Shown piece after piece: positions 27,442 through 37,682 of a stretch of 64,000 nucleotides of DNA. The notes beneath the pieces are model-generated. The model ran no database searches and had not been told where the DNA came from. It saw nothing but the letters and a program-made list of their open reading frames with translations. The stretch's first letter is position 1. The number at the start of each line of letters is the position of its first letter. The stretch comes from an uncultured Desulfobacterales bacterium. Lineage in GTDB: Bacteria; Desulfobacterota; Desulfobacteria; Desulfobacterales; SpSt-501. The translations under genes and the position numbers were made by a program. The stretch spans positions 62,001 through 126,000 of the forward strand of contig CALIUY010000017.1 in the NCBI GenBank assembly GCA_938048455.1, written 5' to 3'.

Positions 27442-28595
27442 CCTCCGGGGCGGAAGGCGTTCTCGAGCGCCCGCGACATGCGCTCGAGCGCGGTCTGAAG
27501 GAGACGGCGCGGGCAGCCGAAATTGAGCCGCAAAAAGCCGGGACCGGCGAAGTCGCGGCCGTCCTGCAGCCCGACCCCTGCGGCTTCGAAAAAGGCGGCC
27601 GGATCCTTCAGCCCGCTGGCACGGACGTCGATCCAGGCGAGATAGGTCCCCTCGATCGGGGCCGCGGCGAGCCCGCCCGGCATGCCGGCCAGCGCCCGGG
27701 TCAGCCGATCGCGGTTTTCGCGCAGATAGGCGATCAGGGCGCGCCGCCAGGGCTCTCCTTCGCGGTAGGCCGCCTCGGCGGCGGCATAGCCGAAGGGGTT
27801 GATCATCGGCACGATCCCGGCCATCGCCCGGCGGAAGCGGCGGCGCAGCTCCTCGGAGGCGATCACGGCGAAACCGCATCCCAGACCGGCCAGGTTGAAG
27901 GTTTTGCTGGGCGAAAGCAGGGTGATCGTGCGGCGGGCGATCTCCGGGTCGAGGGCGGCGAGGGGTCGGTGCTCGAGGCCGGGCTCGAGAACGAGGCCGG
28001 CGTGGATTTCATCGGAGCAGACCGTGAGCCCGAAGCGCAGGCAGAATTCGGCCACGGCCTCCAGTTCCCGGCGCCGGTAAACCCGACCCACGGGGTTGTG
28101 GGGGTTGCAGAAGAGGAAAAGGCGGCTGCGGGGGGTCAGCGCCGCCTGGAGGCGCTCGAAGTCGATCTCCCAGCGACCCTGCGCTTCGGCGAGGCGTACG
28201 GCGATCAGACCGCGCCGGGCGAAGCGCGGCGCGGAAAGAAAGGGCGGGTAGATCGGAACCAGCGTGAGAACGTCGTCGTGGTCCTCGCCGATCGCCCGGC
28301 AGACGACGTTCAGCCCGGTGCCCAGGCCCGGAAGAAAGACGATCCATTCGGGGGCGACCTCCCAAGCGTAGGCCGCCGCAAGATGCACGCGGATCGCCTC
28401 CCGCAGTCCGGCCGGCGGGGCGGTGTAGCCGAACACCCCGTGATCCGCGCGCCGGTGCAGGGCCGCGATCACGGCCGGGGGCGATCGAAAGTCCATGTCC
28501 GCGACCCACATCGGCAGGATGTCCCGGCCGGCGTAACGCTCCCATTTCTCGCTGGCGGTGCCGCGGCGGTCGACCACGGTATCGAAGTCGAACAT
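27438..28595 (-). CDS. patB: PatB/MalY-type cysteine-S-conjugate beta-lyase (aminotransferase class I/II)
   Basis: A 385-residue fold-type I PLP enzyme of the MalY/PatB group, which cleaves cystathionine or related C-S bonds. Characteristic stretches are LPMWVADMDF near the N-terminus, NPHNPVGR, SDEIHAGL and the PLP lysine in LSPSKTFNLAGL, with the C-terminal LRLNFGCPR. It lies 52 bp downstream of the J-domain gene on the same strand. A cystathionine beta-lyase role in methionine synthesis is plausible; substrate cannot be read from sequence. Confidence 0.92.
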   Translation of the reverse strand: MFDFDTVVDRRGTASEKWERYAGRDILPMWVADMDFRSPPAVIAALHRRADHGVFGYTAPPAGLREAIRVHLAAAYAWEVAPEWIVFLPGLGTGLNVVCRAIGEDHDDVLTLVPIYPPFLSAPRFARRGLIAVRLAEAQGRWEIDFERLQAALTPRSRLFLFCNPHNPVGRVYRRRELEAVAEFCLRFGLTVCSDEIHAGLVLEPGLEHRPLAALDPEIARRTITLLSPSKTFNLAGLGCGFAVIASEELRRRFRRAMAGIVPMINPFGYAAAEAAYREGEPWRRALIAYLRENRDRLTRALAGMPGGLAAAPIEGTYLAWIDVRASGLKDPAAFFEAAGVGLQDGRDFAGPGFLRLNFGCPRRLLQTALERMSRALENAFRPGG

Positions 28596-28647
28596 GGCGA
28601 AGACCTTTTTTTGCTTGCGCCGGGTGGAGGCGCCCCGGCGGGGGGAT

Positions 28648-29643
28648 TCAGCGCCGGCCGCGCAGCAGCGCCTGGTAGGCTTCGGCGAGCCGGATGAAGC
28701 GTTCATGACTTCCGCCCCGGTCGGGGTGCAGCTCGCGCGCCCGCCTCCGGTAAAGCCGCGCGAGCTGACGGCGGTTCAAGGCCCGCAGATCGGCGATCGG
28801 GCGACCGAAGGCCTCGGCGACGGCCTCCGGTTCCGGGGTGCGGGGGGCGGCGGGACGAAAAGCCTGCCGGCGGTAGAGAAACTCCTGCAGGAACTGCGCC
28901 AGCGGCGGAGGACCGAAATCGTAGTCGAAGTACATCACGACATAACGGAAAAGATAGCTTCGCAGCCGCTCGCGCGGCTCCAGCCCCCCCCAGAAGCGGG
29001 CATCTTCGAGCAGCCCGCACAGGCTCTCGAGGAAACGCTCGTCCATCGCCTCGAGGTCGAGAAACTGCGGGTTCTCCCGGGCGTAGCGTTGCGGGAAGAA
29101 TCGCTGCAGGTCGAAAATGGCGTAGGTGTAAGCTTTGAGCTCCCGCGGGCGAAGCGCGGTCTCCTGATCCATGAACCCTTGTTCGATCTCGTCCCGCGAT
29201 TTCCCGGCGAAGCGCCCCCACAGCGAGGCCGGCAGGCGCTCGCTGCCCCTCGAATCGGTCTGACCGGTCCGCAGAAAGAACAAGCGGCGGCGGTCGAAGG
29301 GGTGAACCTCCGCCGCGGGGACCTCCCGGCGCGGGCGGCGGTCGCCCTGGGCCCGCTGTTCCCGGCGCCGGAAGGGCTCAAGGCGGCGGCGGATCGCCTC
29401 CTCGAGAAAGGGCCAGAAGAGGTCCTCCAGTTCCTCCGTCGTGGGCTCGACCCCGCCGGCCTGGAGCGCTTCGAGCAGCTCCTCGGCGAAGGTGAAGGCG
29501 TTGCCCCCCGGGTAGACGAGAAAGCGCTGGGGCTCCGGCCCGAGATCGCAGAGATCCCGGTGTCGGAACCCATCCCCGGCGGGGACGGACTGGCGAAGGA
29601 TGTAACGGGTTTTTCCCCCCTGAATCGATCGGGCGAGGTACAT
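28648..29643 (-). CDS. J-domain protein with long unassigned N-terminal region
   Basis: A 331-residue protein whose last 60 residues form a DnaJ J-domain (LYRRRARELHPDRGG..., HPD at about 306-308). It should therefore stimulate a DnaK-type chaperone. The 260-residue N-terminal part (starting MYLARSIQGGKTRYIL) is rich in Arg, Glu, Phe and Tyr, has no membrane segment and matches no domain I can name; it presumably selects the client. A perfect TTGACA promoter lies just upstream. A C-terminal J-domain is unusual compared with DnaJ itself. Confidence 0.82.
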   Translation of the reverse strand: MYLARSIQGGKTRYILRQSVPAGDGFRHRDLCDLGPEPQRFLVYPGGNAFTFAEELLEALQAGGVEPTTEELEDLFWPFLEEAIRRRLEPFRRREQRAQGDRRPRREVPAAEVHPFDRRRLFFLRTGQTDSRGSERLPASLWGRFAGKSRDEIEQGFMDQETALRPRELKAYTYAIFDLQRFFPQRYARENPQFLDLEAMDERFLESLCGLLEDARFWGGLEPRERLRSYLFRYVVMYFDYDFGPPPLAQFLQEFLYRRQAFRPAAPRTPEPEAVAEAFGRPIADLRALNRRQLARLYRRRARELHPDRGGSHERFIRLAEAYQALLRGRR

Positions 29644-29676
29644 GGACGGCCGTCCGGACTCGGGTTCTTCGCCCCG

Positions 29677-29705
29677 GCTATAGGGCCGGAGGAAAGGGTT
29701 GTCAA
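29677..29705 (-). promoter_or_regulatory. Sigma-70 promoter for the J-domain gene
   Basis: On the minus strand: TTGACA (perfect), 17 nt, TATAGC. The start would be about 27 nt upstream of the ATG at 29643. It lies back-to-back with the aldo/keto reductase promoter. Confidence 0.65.
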
Positions 29706-29714
29706 ATTCCGCCC

Positions 29715-29743
29715 TTGAGGATCGGCCGGGGGCGGCGTATGCT
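29715..29743 (+). promoter_or_regulatory. Sigma-70-like promoter for the aldo/keto reductase gene
   Basis: TTGAGG, 17 nt, TATGCT. The start near 29750 leaves about 46 nt before the preferred ATG at 29796. Its -35 lies 10 bp from that of the divergent promoter. Confidence 0.45.
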
Positions 29744-29795
29744 GATTCGCGCGATCATGAACCGCGCTTTCGCGACAGACGGAAAGGAAAATGCC

Positions 29796-30767
29796 ATGGT
29801 TCTCCCGAGGGAAAACCGCCCGCTCGGGCGAAGCGGGATCCGGATCTCGCCGATCGTCATGGGCCTCTGGCAGGCCGGGAAAGAGATGTGGGCCGGGATC
29901 GACGACGCCGAGATCCGCCGCGGCATCCGGGCCGCCGTCGACGCCGGCATCAACGCCTTCGATACGGCCGAGGTCTACGGCAAGGGGTACTCCGAGCGCA
30001 TGCTGGCCGCCGCCACCGCGGAGGTGCGCGACCAGGTGGTCTACTGCACCAAGGTCTTCGCCAACCACCTGCGCTACGACCAGGTGATCGCCGCCTGCGA
30101 GCGCTCGCTCAAGAACCTCCGGACGGACCGCATCGACCTCTACCAGATCCACTGGCCCTCGACGAGCTGGTCGACTCCCCGGGTCCCGATCGAGGAAACG
30201 ATGGGCGCCCTGAAGGACCTCCAGGCGCAGGGCAAAATTCGGGCGATCGGGGTTTCCAATTTCTCGCGCGCCCAGCTCGAAGAGGCGCTCGCCTGGGGTC
30301 GCATCGACAGCCTGCAGCCGCCCTACTCCCTCTTCTGGCGGCATGTCGAGCGCGACGCGGCGGCGTTCTGCCGCGAGCACGAAATCACGATTCTCGCTTA
30401 CTCGCCGCTCGCCCAGGGCATCCTCGCCGGCCGCTTCGCGGCCAAGCCGCACTTCGCTCCCGGCGACCACCGGGCGAAAAACCGTCTGTTCCGCCCGGAG
30501 ATCTATCCCCGCGTGCAGCGCGCCCTCGAGGAGTTGCGGCCGATCGCCGCACGCCTCTCCATCAGCCTCGCGCAATTGGCGCTCGCCTGGGTGATCGCGC
30601 AGCCGGGCACCTGTGCCGTGGCCGGGGCCCGCAGCGCATCCCAGGTGCGCGAAAACGCGGCCGCGATGGACGTGCGCCTCGGCGCGGCGGACCTCGCGGA
30701 GCTCGACCGCGTCAGCCGGGGGGTCATCGAGTTGCTCGACGACAACCCCGTCCTCTGGGATTTCTGA
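29796..30767 (+). CDS. Aldo/keto reductase
   Basis: A 323-residue NADPH-dependent (beta/alpha)8 oxidoreductase. The catalytic tetrad is visible as Asp/Tyr in FDTAEVYGKG, Lys in YCTKVF and His in YQIHWP. The family block IGVSNFSRAQL follows, as does the C-terminal cofactor loop near VAGARSASQV. The start MVLPREN at 29796 is chosen for the GGAAAGGA site 6-13 nt upstream; 29757 is an alternative. It resembles the general stress/YajO-like group; substrate unknown. It is monocistronic, convergent with a small gene. Confidence 0.9.
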   Translation: MVLPRENRPLGRSGIRISPIVMGLWQAGKEMWAGIDDAEIRRGIRAAVDAGINAFDTAEVYGKGYSERMLAAATAEVRDQVVYCTKVFANHLRYDQVIAACERSLKNLRTDRIDLYQIHWPSTSWSTPRVPIEETMGALKDLQAQGKIRAIGVSNFSRAQLEEALAWGRIDSLQPPYSLFWRHVERDAAAFCREHEITILAYSPLAQGILAGRFAAKPHFAPGDHRAKNRLFRPEIYPRVQRALEELRPIAARLSISLAQLALAWVIAQPGTCAVAGARSASQVRENAAAMDVRLGAADLAELDRVSRGVIELLDDNPVLWDF

Positions 30768-30775
30768 GCCGCCCC

Positions 30776-31039
30776 TCAGCAGCGGAAGGGGTAGAAGTGG
30801 TGATAGCAGAAGCCGCCGGGATCGCCGTAAGCGACCTCGACGTCGGCCAGGCAGGCGCCGATCGCCTCCCGGGAGCGCTCCTCGTAGTCGGGCCGCTCTT
30901 CCTCCCTTCGCTTGCAGGGCAGGCAGATTGGTTCATGGTCCCAGACCGACAGGATGCGCGGCTCCTGGGGCGTGAGCGCCCCGCCGCAGCGCGCGCAGGC
31001 GGTTGCACAGCGCAACGACTCTTTCCAGTTCCGGCTCAC
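30776..31039 (-). CDS. Small cysteine-rich protein, probable zinc-binding
   Basis: An 87-residue protein starting with GTG, preceded by an excellent AAAGGAGG site. Two CxxC pairs (CARCG and CLPCKRR, about residues 15-44) suggest a zinc finger; a Cys/His-rich C-terminus (CYHHFYPFRC) may add metal ligands. No function recognised. It lies 36 bp downstream of the 70-residue helical protein gene on the same strand and may be the last cistron of the holA run. Confidence 0.65.
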   Translation of the reverse strand: MSRNWKESLRCATACARCGGALTPQEPRILSVWDHEPICLPCKRREEERPDYEERSREAIGACLADVEVAYGDPGGFCYHHFYPFRC

Positions 31040-31075
31040 GAAACCCTCCTTTGGGCAAAGTGAACCCCGGGCCCT

Positions 31076-31288
31076 TTACTTTCGGGCCAGCATCTCCCGG
31101 GCCAGCTCCTTCAGGATCTCGACGAGATTTCCTCCCCGCTCCCGGCCGATGCGGTGCGCCTCCTCCACGATGCGCGCGGCATGGCGCCGGAGCTCGGCCT
31201 CCTCGAGCGGAGGTCCCGGCCGCCGCGCCAGCTGCCAGCGAAGAATCCGCAGGGCGAGTTCCTCCTCCCGCCGCCGGAAGAATCCCAT
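31076..31288 (-). CDS. Small helical protein of unknown function
   Basis: A 70-residue, highly charged, all-helical protein (about a quarter Arg, a fifth Glu) with no membrane segment. AAGGGAG lies 7 nt before the ATG, and the gene starts 1 bp after the holA stop, so it is translationally coupled to the DNA polymerase delta subunit gene. Function not recognised. Confidence 0.6.
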   Translation of the reverse strand: MGFFRRREEELALRILRWQLARRPGPPLEEAELRRHAARIVEEAHRIGRERGGNLVEILKELAREMLARK

Positions 31289-31289
31289 G

Positions 31290-32729
31290 TCAGCTCCCTT
31301 CGCCGCGCGACCGGCAGATCCGTTCCGCCAGCCGCTCGAGGACAAGCCGCGGCGCAAGGGTGGAGGATTTGAGCGCCGCCTCCACCGCGACGGCCTGCTC
31401 GAGGGCACCGGCGAGCTCGGCACGGGAAAAGCCGGCCGCTTGGCCCAGCAGCACATAAACAGGGTAAGCGCTCGTCGGGTTGCGGGCAAGCCGCAGCTCG
31501 GCGGCGGCCGGGCTCTCCCCTGCGCTCTCCGCGCCGGAGTCTTCCCCGCCCCCCAGCCCCCGGTCGTAGGCGAGCACCGCAGGCCAGAAGGTCTTCTGAA
31601 AGGTTCCGTACTCCGGCCGTCTGCGCCGCAAAACCGCGCCCGGTCCGGAGAGGAAATCTTCGGCGACGATCAGGCGGCGCAGCAGGTTGGTCACGGCGGC
31701 GAGCACAGCGAGGGGGTGGGTTCCGAAGTCGAGAAGCGACTTCATCACCGTTCGTGCCCGATCGCGGTCACGGTCTCCCAGCGCCTGGGTGAGCTCGAAG
31801 AGAGGATCGGTCCGCGAGCGCGAAAGAACCGCGGCGACATCCGCCGCCGTGACCTCCGATCGCTCCCCGACATAGGCGATCAGCGTCTGCAGGTGCGCGA
31901 CGAAGACCCCGGGGTCGAAGCCGGTCAGGTCGCGAAGCGCCGCCAGAGCGGCGGGCCCCATGGTTTTTCCCGCGGCGGCGAGTCGGGGGCGCGCCAGCTC
32001 CTCAAGGATCGCCTCCCGCGCCGTCTTTTCCGCGCGGCGCTCCCCGCGGGGAACCGAGCAATCGATGACGACCCCGAGGCGCTGCACGGCCCGGAAGAGA
32101 CTCCGCCGCCGATCGACCGCCGCGCAGGTGAGGATCAGATGATGCCCGGCGGGAAGCTCCGCGGCGAGCGCTTCCTCGATCCTTCGGGCGGTCTCGGCGA
32201 CGGGGACCGGCGTCGGCTCCCCGCTCTCTTCCGCCAGAAGCGCGCGCATCCAGGCCGCCTCCGCCGCCGGGTCGGCGCCTTCGGGAAGCCAAGCCGCGGG
32301 AAGGCGCTCGAAGCCCCGAGGCTCCGAGATGCCCTCGAGAGCGAAGGCCTCGAACAGCCGCGACCGCGCCCGGAGGCGGTCGCCTGAGGAGAGGGCGCGG
32401 CGCGCCTCCTCGACAAGCGTCGCGGCGCGGCCGCCTTCGGCGAAGAGGGGCGCCTGCCGCCAGAGAACCACTTTTCCCGACCCGAGAAGCGAATAGGTCC
32501 GCAGCGCGGAGAGGACCTCGGCCGCGGAAACGGCCGTCCCCTCGAAGGTCTCGAGGGCGAAACGGGCCGCTCCTCGGGGAAGGAGCGTCGCCACGAGGCG
32601 GTCGCACACCTCACGCACGAACCAGGGCTCGCCGTGGATCAGGACGACGCCGGGCGGAGGGGTTGCCGAGGTCCGCCGCGCGAGCGCGTCCGCCCACCCC
32701 GCGAACTCCCGGAAGGTGATCTCGGCCAT
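31290..32729 (-). CDS. holA: DNA polymerase III, delta subunit
   Basis: The clamp-loader subunit that opens the beta clamp. The 479 residues, longer than E. coli HolA (343), follow the delta pattern. A degenerate N-terminal AAA+ module has VVLIHGEPWFVREV in place of a Walker A and LILTCAAVDRRR where sensor 1 would be. The central helical part contains DLTGFDPGVFVAHLQTLIAYVG, and a C-terminal collar domain follows (HPLAVLAAVTNLLRRL). Extra length lies in a mid-protein insertion of about 100 residues and a Gly/Ala/Glu-rich loop. It is 22 bp after lspA. Confidence 0.9.
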   Translation of the reverse strand: MAEITFREFAGWADALARRTSATPPPGVVLIHGEPWFVREVCDRLVATLLPRGAARFALETFEGTAVSAAEVLSALRTYSLLGSGKVVLWRQAPLFAEGGRAATLVEEARRALSSGDRLRARSRLFEAFALEGISEPRGFERLPAAWLPEGADPAAEAAWMRALLAEESGEPTPVPVAETARRIEEALAAELPAGHHLILTCAAVDRRRSLFRAVQRLGVVIDCSVPRGERRAEKTAREAILEELARPRLAAAGKTMGPAALAALRDLTGFDPGVFVAHLQTLIAYVGERSEVTAADVAAVLSRSRTDPLFELTQALGDRDRDRARTVMKSLLDFGTHPLAVLAAVTNLLRRLIVAEDFLSGPGAVLRRRRPEYGTFQKTFWPAVLAYDRGLGGGEDSGAESAGESPAAAELRLARNPTSAYPVYVLLGQAAGFSRAELAGALEQAVAVEAALKSSTLAPRLVLERLAERICRSRGEGS

Positions 32730-32751
32730 CGTCTTCCCCTTCCGTCTGCCG

Positions 32752-33291
32752 TCAGGGAGCTTCGGGCGGCGGAGCCGGCCGCTTGCGCGCGGGAAAGAAG
32801 AGCTGCAAGGCGCAAAGCCCCACCCCCACGGTGATCGCGCTGTCGGCCACGTTGAAGGCCGGCCAGTGCCACCGCCCTACGTAGAAATCGAGGAAATCGA
32901 CGACCTCCCCGAAACGGAAGCGGTCGACGAGATTGCCCAGGGCTCCGCCGAAGACGAGCGTCAGCCCCCAGGAGAGCCGCCGCTGCGAAGACGGAGTCTG
33001 CAGATACAGGGCGAGCAGCACGAACACGGCGGCGATCGAGGCCGCCGCGAACAGCGTCAGCCGCCATGCGGGGTCAAGCTGCTGGAGGAACCCGAAGGCG
33101 CCGCCGGGGTTGCGCACGTGGGTAAGATCGAAAAACCCCGCAATGACGGGAAGGCTTTCCCCCGGGGCCAGACCGGCGAGCACGAGCGCCTTGGTCGCCT
33201 GGTCGATGACCAGAAGGCCTCCGGCCGTGCACAAAAGCCGCGGCAGCCCGGCCAGACCCGGAAAGCGGTCGCGGAGAGCCCGCCGTCTCAC
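32752..33291 (-). CDS. lspA: Lipoprotein signal peptidase (signal peptidase II)
   Basis: An inner-membrane aspartyl protease that removes signal peptides from prolipoproteins. The 179 residues have four transmembrane helices. The catalytic aspartates are in GALGNLVDR and [23 protein letters not shown] is the family signature. The GTG start at 33291 overlaps the ileS stop (GTGA); ileS-lspA adjacency is widely conserved. The many lipoproteins encoded in this window would be its substrates. Confidence 0.95.
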   Translation of the reverse strand: MRRRALRDRFPGLAGLPRLLCTAGGLLVIDQATKALVLAGLAPGESLPVIAGFFDLTHVRNPGGAFGFLQQLDPAWRLTLFAAASIAAVFVLLALYLQTPSSQRRLSWGLTLVFGGALGNLVDRFRFGEVVDFLDFYVGRWHWPAFNVADSAITVGVGLCALQLFFPARKRPAPPPEAP

Positions 33292-36089
33292 GCGGACTCC
33301 TCGAGAGCCCGACGGCAGCGGGGGCAGATGTCGGGGTGATCGGGAAAGGTTCCGACCTCGGGGTCGAAGACCCAGCAGCGGGCGCATTTGCGTCCGGGGG
33401 CCGGCTCGACCCGCACGGAAACCGGCGCCGCCGCGCCCTCTTCCCCCGGGACGGCGCCGGGGGGTTCGCCCCGCCGGAGGTCGACCGCGGAGACGATGAA
33501 GACCGCCGGCAGCTCGGCCGCGAAGGGACGGAGCTGCACGTAGAGCTCGTCGGCTGCTTCGAGAACGATTTGCGCCTCGAGCGACTGGCCGATGCGCTTT
33601 TCGGCCCGCGCCTGCTCGAGCGCCCGCGTCACCTCGGTGCGCACGCGGAAGACGGGCTCCCAGCGCGCGGCAAGCTCCGGGTCGGTCCAGAGGGGATCGG
33701 GCTCCGGGAGCGAGGCGAGATGGACGCTTTCCTCACGGCCGGGGCGGGACGGCAGGTGACGCCAGATCTCCTCGGCCGTAAACGGCAGGATCGGGGCGAC
33801 CAGCCGCGTGAGGCCCTCGAGCAAAAGGTAAAGCGCCGTCTGGGCGCTCCGCCGCAGCGGAGAGCCGGCCGCCGAGGCGTAGAGGCGGTCCTTGAGAATA
33901 TCGAGGTAGAGGGCGGAGAGATCGTTGGCGCAGAAGTTGTGCAGGCCGTGAAAAATCGAATGGAATTCGTATTCGCCGTAGGCGCGCCGGGCTTTCTCCA
34001 CGAGGCGCTGCCAGCGGTGGAGGAAGAGACGGTCGATCTCCCGCATCGCCGGCGGGTCCACGGCATGCCGCGCCGGCTCGAAGTCGTAGAGGTTTCCGAG
34101 CAGAAAGCGGCAGGTGTTGCGAATCCGGCGGTAGGCGTCGCTCAGCTGGGAGAGGATGGTCTCCGAAATGCGGATGTCGTCGCGGTAGTCGGAGGCCGCC
34201 ACCCACAGGCGCAGGATCTCGGCCCCGAAGCGGTCGATCACCTCCTTGGGGGCGATCACATTGCCGAGCGACTTGGACATCTTGCGGCCCTCGGCGTCGA
34301 CCACGAAGCCGTGGGTCAGGACCGCTTCGTACGGGGCGCGCCCGCGCGTTCCGACCGCGGTCAACAGCGAGCTGTGAAACCAGCCGCGGTGCTGGTCGCT
34401 GCCCTCGAGGTAGAGGTCGGCGGGCCAGCCGAGGTCCTCACGCTCCTCGAGGACCGCGGCATGGCTCACTCCCGAGTCGAACCAGACATCGAGGATGTCG
34501 CTCTCCTTGCGCAACCGCTCCTCGCCGCAGGCCGGGCAGCGCGTGCCGGCAGGAACGAGCTCGCCGGCCTCGCGCTCGAACCAGACGTCGGCGCCGTGAG
34601 CGCAGAAAAGACGAAAGACATGATCGGCGATCGCCTCGTTCAACACGAGCGCCCCGCAGCCCTCGCAGGTGAAGACCGGGATGGGGACGCCCCAGGCACG
34701 CTGCCGGGAGACGCACCAGTCGGGGCGGTTCTGGATCATGCCGTAGATCCGCTCCCGCCCCCAGGCGGGGATCCAGCGCACACGGTCGATCGCCTCGAGG
34801 GCCCGCCGCCGCAGGCCGTTTTTGTCCATGGCGATGAACCACTGCGGGGTCGCCCGGAAGATCACCGGCCGCTTGCAGCGCCAGCAATGAGGATAGCTGT
34901 GGGTGTAGGTCTCGGCGTGGATCAGGCTGCCGCGCGCCCGCAGCGCCTGGAGGATCCGCGGGTTGGCTTCGAAAACGGCGAGCCCCCCGAATTCCGGAAC
35001 CTCGGGCAGGAAACGGCCGTCGTCGTCGACCGGCGAATAGGCCTCCAGTCCGTAGCGGCGGCCGACGTCGTAGTCCTCGCGCCCGTGGCCGGGAGCGGTG
35101 TGGACGCAGCCGGTCCCGGCATCGAGCGTGACATGGGAGGCGAGCACGACGAGCGAATCGCCGCCGCTCAGCGGGTGTCGGCAGCGTAAGCCCTCGAGGC
35201 GCCGCGGGTCGATCGCCCCGAGCACGCGGGCCCCGCTGCGGCCGAAGGCCTGGAGGCAGGGCGCGAGCCGATCGCGCGCGATCAACCACGCCTCCCCGGG
35301 ATCGCCCTCCACGGCGACGTAGGCGTAGTCGGGATGCAGCGCGACGGCAAGATTCGCCGGAATCGTCCACGGGGTCGTCGTCCAGATCACGGCCACGAGC
35401 CGCCGCCCCGCGAGTTCCGGAGACATCCCCTCCGGCGGGCCCTCCAGAGGGAACTTGACGTAGATCGAGGGCGAGGATTCCTCCTCGTACTCGATTTCCG
35501 CCTCCGCGAGCGCGGTGCGGCAGGTGAAGCACCAGTGAATCGGCTTGCGGCTGCGGACGAGATCGCCCGAAAGACCGAAATGCAGGCACTCGCGGGCGAT
35601 GATCGCCTCGTAGCGGGGATCCATCGTCAGGTAAGGCCGCTCCCAGTCGCCCATCACGCCGAGCCGCTTGAACTCCTCGCGCTGGATGGCGATGAAGCGT
35701 TCGGCGTATTGCCGGCAGCGCTGGCGCACCTGGGCAAGGCTGAGGGCACGTTTGCGATCGCCCAACTCTTTGTCCACGTTGTGCTCGATCGGCAGCCCGT
35801 GGCAGTCCCAGCCGGGGACGTAGACCGCATCGTATCCGGCCATCTGGCGCGAGCGGACGATGATGTCCTTGAGGATCTTGTTCAACGCCGTGCCGATGTG
35901 GATGTGTCCGTTCGCGTAAGGGGGGCCGTCGTGCAAAATGAAGCGCCGGCGGCCCTGCGAGGAGGCCCGGATCTTCTCGTAGAGCCGCGCCTGCTCCCAG
36001 CGGGCGAGCTGCTCGGGCTCGCGCCGGGCGAGGTCGGCCCGCATCGGAAAGGCGGTGGAAGGCAGGTTCAGCGTCGCTTTGTAGTCCAT
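33288..36089 (-). CDS. ileS: Isoleucyl-tRNA synthetase
   Basis: A class I aminoacyl-tRNA synthetase of 933 residues (bacterial type). It has the HIGH motif [10 protein letters not shown], the CP1 editing domain with the TTPWTIPAN block, the WFDSGVSH region and [11 protein letters not shown]-terminal zinc finger reads CARCW...CPRC. It is coupled to lspA by GTGA. The gap of 105 bp to rfbA shows no clear promoter or T-box-like element. Confidence 0.97.
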   Translation of the reverse strand: MDYKATLNLPSTAFPMRADLARREPEQLARWEQARLYEKIRASSQGRRRFILHDGPPYANGHIHIGTALNKILKDIIVRSRQMAGYDAVYVPGWDCHGLPIEHNVDKELGDRKRALSLAQVRQRCRQYAERFIAIQREEFKRLGVMGDWERPYLTMDPRYEAIIARECLHFGLSGDLVRSRKPIHWCFTCRTALAEAEIEYEEESSPSIYVKFPLEGPPEGMSPELAGRRLVAVIWTTTPWTIPANLAVALHPDYAYVAVEGDPGEAWLIARDRLAPCLQAFGRSGARVLGAIDPRRLEGLRCRHPLSGGDSLVVLASHVTLDAGTGCVHTAPGHGREDYDVGRRYGLEAYSPVDDDGRFLPEVPEFGGLAVFEANPRILQALRARGSLIHAETYTHSYPHCWRCKRPVIFRATPQWFIAMDKNGLRRRALEAIDRVRWIPAWGRERIYGMIQNRPDWCVSRQRAWGVPIPVFTCEGCGALVLNEAIADHVFRLFCAHGADVWFEREAGELVPAGTRCPACGEERLRKESDILDVWFDSGVSHAAVLEEREDLGWPADLYLEGSDQHRGWFHSSLLTAVGTRGRAPYEAVLTHGFVVDAEGRKMSKSLGNVIAPKEVIDRFGAEILRLWVAASDYRDDIRISETILSQLSDAYRRIRNTCRFLLGNLYDFEPARHAVDPPAMREIDRLFLHRWQRLVEKARRAYGEYEFHSIFHGLHNFCANDLSALYLDILKDRLYASAAGSPLRRSAQTALYLLLEGLTRLVAPILPFTAEEIWRHLPSRPGREESVHLASLPEPDPLWTDPELAARWEPVFRVRTEVTRALEQARAEKRIGQSLEAQIVLEAADELYVQLRPFAAELPAVFIVSAVDLRRGEPPGAVPGEEGAAAPVSVRVEPAPGRKCARCWVFDPEVGTFPDHPDICPRCRRALEESA

Positions 36090-36194
36090 AGCCTCCTCCA
36101 GGCCCGCGGCGAGAAGCGCCGCGGGACGGTGTTCTTCCGGCTTCGGGCGGGGGCAAGCGGAAGCGCGGGGCCGGGCGAAACGCTCCGGCGGCGG

Positions 36195-37076
36195 TCAGAG
36201 CGGCCGGCGGTCCTCGTAGGCGACCTCGAGCAGGTAGCGGCCGTACTCGTTGTTGCGGAAGCCGTCCGCGAGGCGGACCAGCTGCTCGCGGTCGATGTAG
36301 CCCAGGCGGTAAGCGATCTCCTCGATGCAGGAGATCTTCAGCCCCTGCCGCTCCTGGATCGCCTGGACGTAGCTCGCCGCCTGTTGGAGCGCCTCGTGGG
36401 TGCCGGTGTCCAGCCAGGCGAAGCCGCGCCCCAGCGGTTCGACCCGCAGGTCTCCGCGCCGCAGGTAGGCGAGGTTCACGTCGGTGATCTCGAGCTCCCC
36501 CCGCGCCGAGGGCTTGAGTGCGGAGGCGATCGCGATCACGTCGTTGTCGTAAAAGTAGAGGCCCGGAACGGCGTACATCGACTTCGGCTGGGCGGGCTTT
36601 TCCTCGATGCCGATCACGCGGTGGTCGCCGTCGAATTCGACCACCCCGTAGCGGTGGGGGTCGCGCACGGGGTAGCCGAAGATCAACCCGCCCCGCCGCA
36701 GCTGGACCGCCGAGCGCAGGATCTTCGTCAACCCCGGCCCGTAGAAGATGTTGTCGCCGAGGATCAGACAAACCGTATCCCCGCCGATGAATTCGCGGCC
36801 GATCAGGAAGGCCTGGGCGAGCCCTTCGGGGCGGGGCTGTTCGGCGTAGAGGATGTTGAGCCCGATCCGGGAGCCGTCCCCGAGAAGGCGTCGGAAAAAG
36901 GGAAGATCGACCGGCGTCGTGATGATCAGGATGTCCCGCAGCCCCGCGAGCATGAGCACGGAGAGGGGATAATACACCATCGGTTTGTCGTAGACCGGGA
37001 GCAGCTGCTTGCTCACCCCGAGGGTGAGCGGGTAGAGCCGGGTCCCCGAGCCGCCGGCGAGGATGATGCCCTTCAT
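36195..37076 (-). CDS. rfbA: Glucose-1-phosphate thymidylyltransferase
   Basis: Makes dTDP-glucose from glucose 1-phosphate and dTTP, supplying RfbB. The 293-residue protein has the nucleotidyltransferase signature [12 protein letters not shown], then [17 protein letters not shown] and [16 protein letters not shown]. It follows the HNH gene at 16 bp and precedes ileS on the minus strand. Separation from rfbB, with no rfbCD nearby, means the dTDP-sugar genes are scattered in this genome. Confidence 0.96.
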   Translation of the reverse strand: MKGIILAGGSGTRLYPLTLGVSKQLLPVYDKPMVYYPLSVLMLAGLRDILIITTPVDLPFFRRLLGDGSRIGLNILYAEQPRPEGLAQAFLIGREFIGGDTVCLILGDNIFYGPGLTKILRSAVQLRRGGLIFGYPVRDPHRYGVVEFDGDHRVIGIEEKPAQPKSMYAVPGLYFYDNDVIAIASALKPSARGELEITDVNLAYLRRGDLRVEPLGRGFAWLDTGTHEALQQAASYVQAIQERQGLKISCIEEIAYRLGYIDREQLVRLADGFRNNEYGRYLLEVAYEDRRPL

Positions 37077-37092
37077 GGTCTTGGTTGTCCTC

Positions 37093-37596
37093 TCAGGAAG
37101 TCAGATCCGCCAGCAGCCCTTCCAGGCCCAGGTAGGCGAATTTCAGGCGCAGAAACTCGGAGATCGTCGGCTGCGTGGGCCGGACGCGGAGATACATCCC
37201 GGCCTCGCTCGGCGTCCGTCCGCCTTTTTTCAGGTTGCAGGCCTTGCACGCGGCAACGCAATTCTCGAAGCTCGTGCGCCCTCCGCGCGAGCGGGGGATG
37301 ACGTGGTCAATCGACAGCCGCTCGCGTTTTTCGCCGCAGTAGGCGCAGCGGAAGCCGTCGCGGATGAGGATGTTGCGCTTCGTGAAGGCGACCCCGGCAC
37401 GGTAGAGGGTCCGGATCAGCTTGATCAGCCGCAGCACCGCCGGGATGCGCAGCAGGCGCCCGCCGGCGCTGCGGACCGTGGCGGCGGAATCCCGCACCAC
37501 CTCGGCCTTGCCGCTCGCCATGAGGCAGACGGCGCGCTTCCAGTGCACGACGTTCAGAAAGGAATAGTCCGCGTTCAGAAGGATGCACGATTGCAT
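37093..37596 (-). CDS. HNH endonuclease family protein
   Basis: A 167-residue stand-alone HNH nuclease of a broadly conserved bacterial type that begins with an [12 protein letters not shown] segment. The HNH core is near the middle: [35 protein letters not shown], with paired CxxC zinc ligands. No phage or intron context is present, so it is likely a resident repair or processing nuclease; the biological role is unknown. Its divergent promoter lies about 80 bp upstream. Confidence 0.88.
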   Translation of the reverse strand: MQSCILLNADYSFLNVVHWKRAVCLMASGKAEVVRDSAATVRSAGGRLLRIPAVLRLIKLIRTLYRAGVAFTKRNILIRDGFRCAYCGEKRERLSIDHVIPRSRGGRTSFENCVAACKACNLKKGGRTPSEAGMYLRVRPTQPTISEFLRLKFAYLGLEGLLADLTS

Positions 37597-37682
37597 GGGT
37601 CCCGCGCCCTCTCCCGGCGCTCCGGGTACGGATTCCCGCGGCGTCGCCGACCGAGGTTGTCGGCGCCGTCCGCCGGACTGCG

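Noticed and set aside
37093-37596. HNH endonuclease as a mobile intron or homing element
   Set aside because: It has its own promoter, no flanking repeats or intron structure, and belongs to a widespread chromosomal HNH type.
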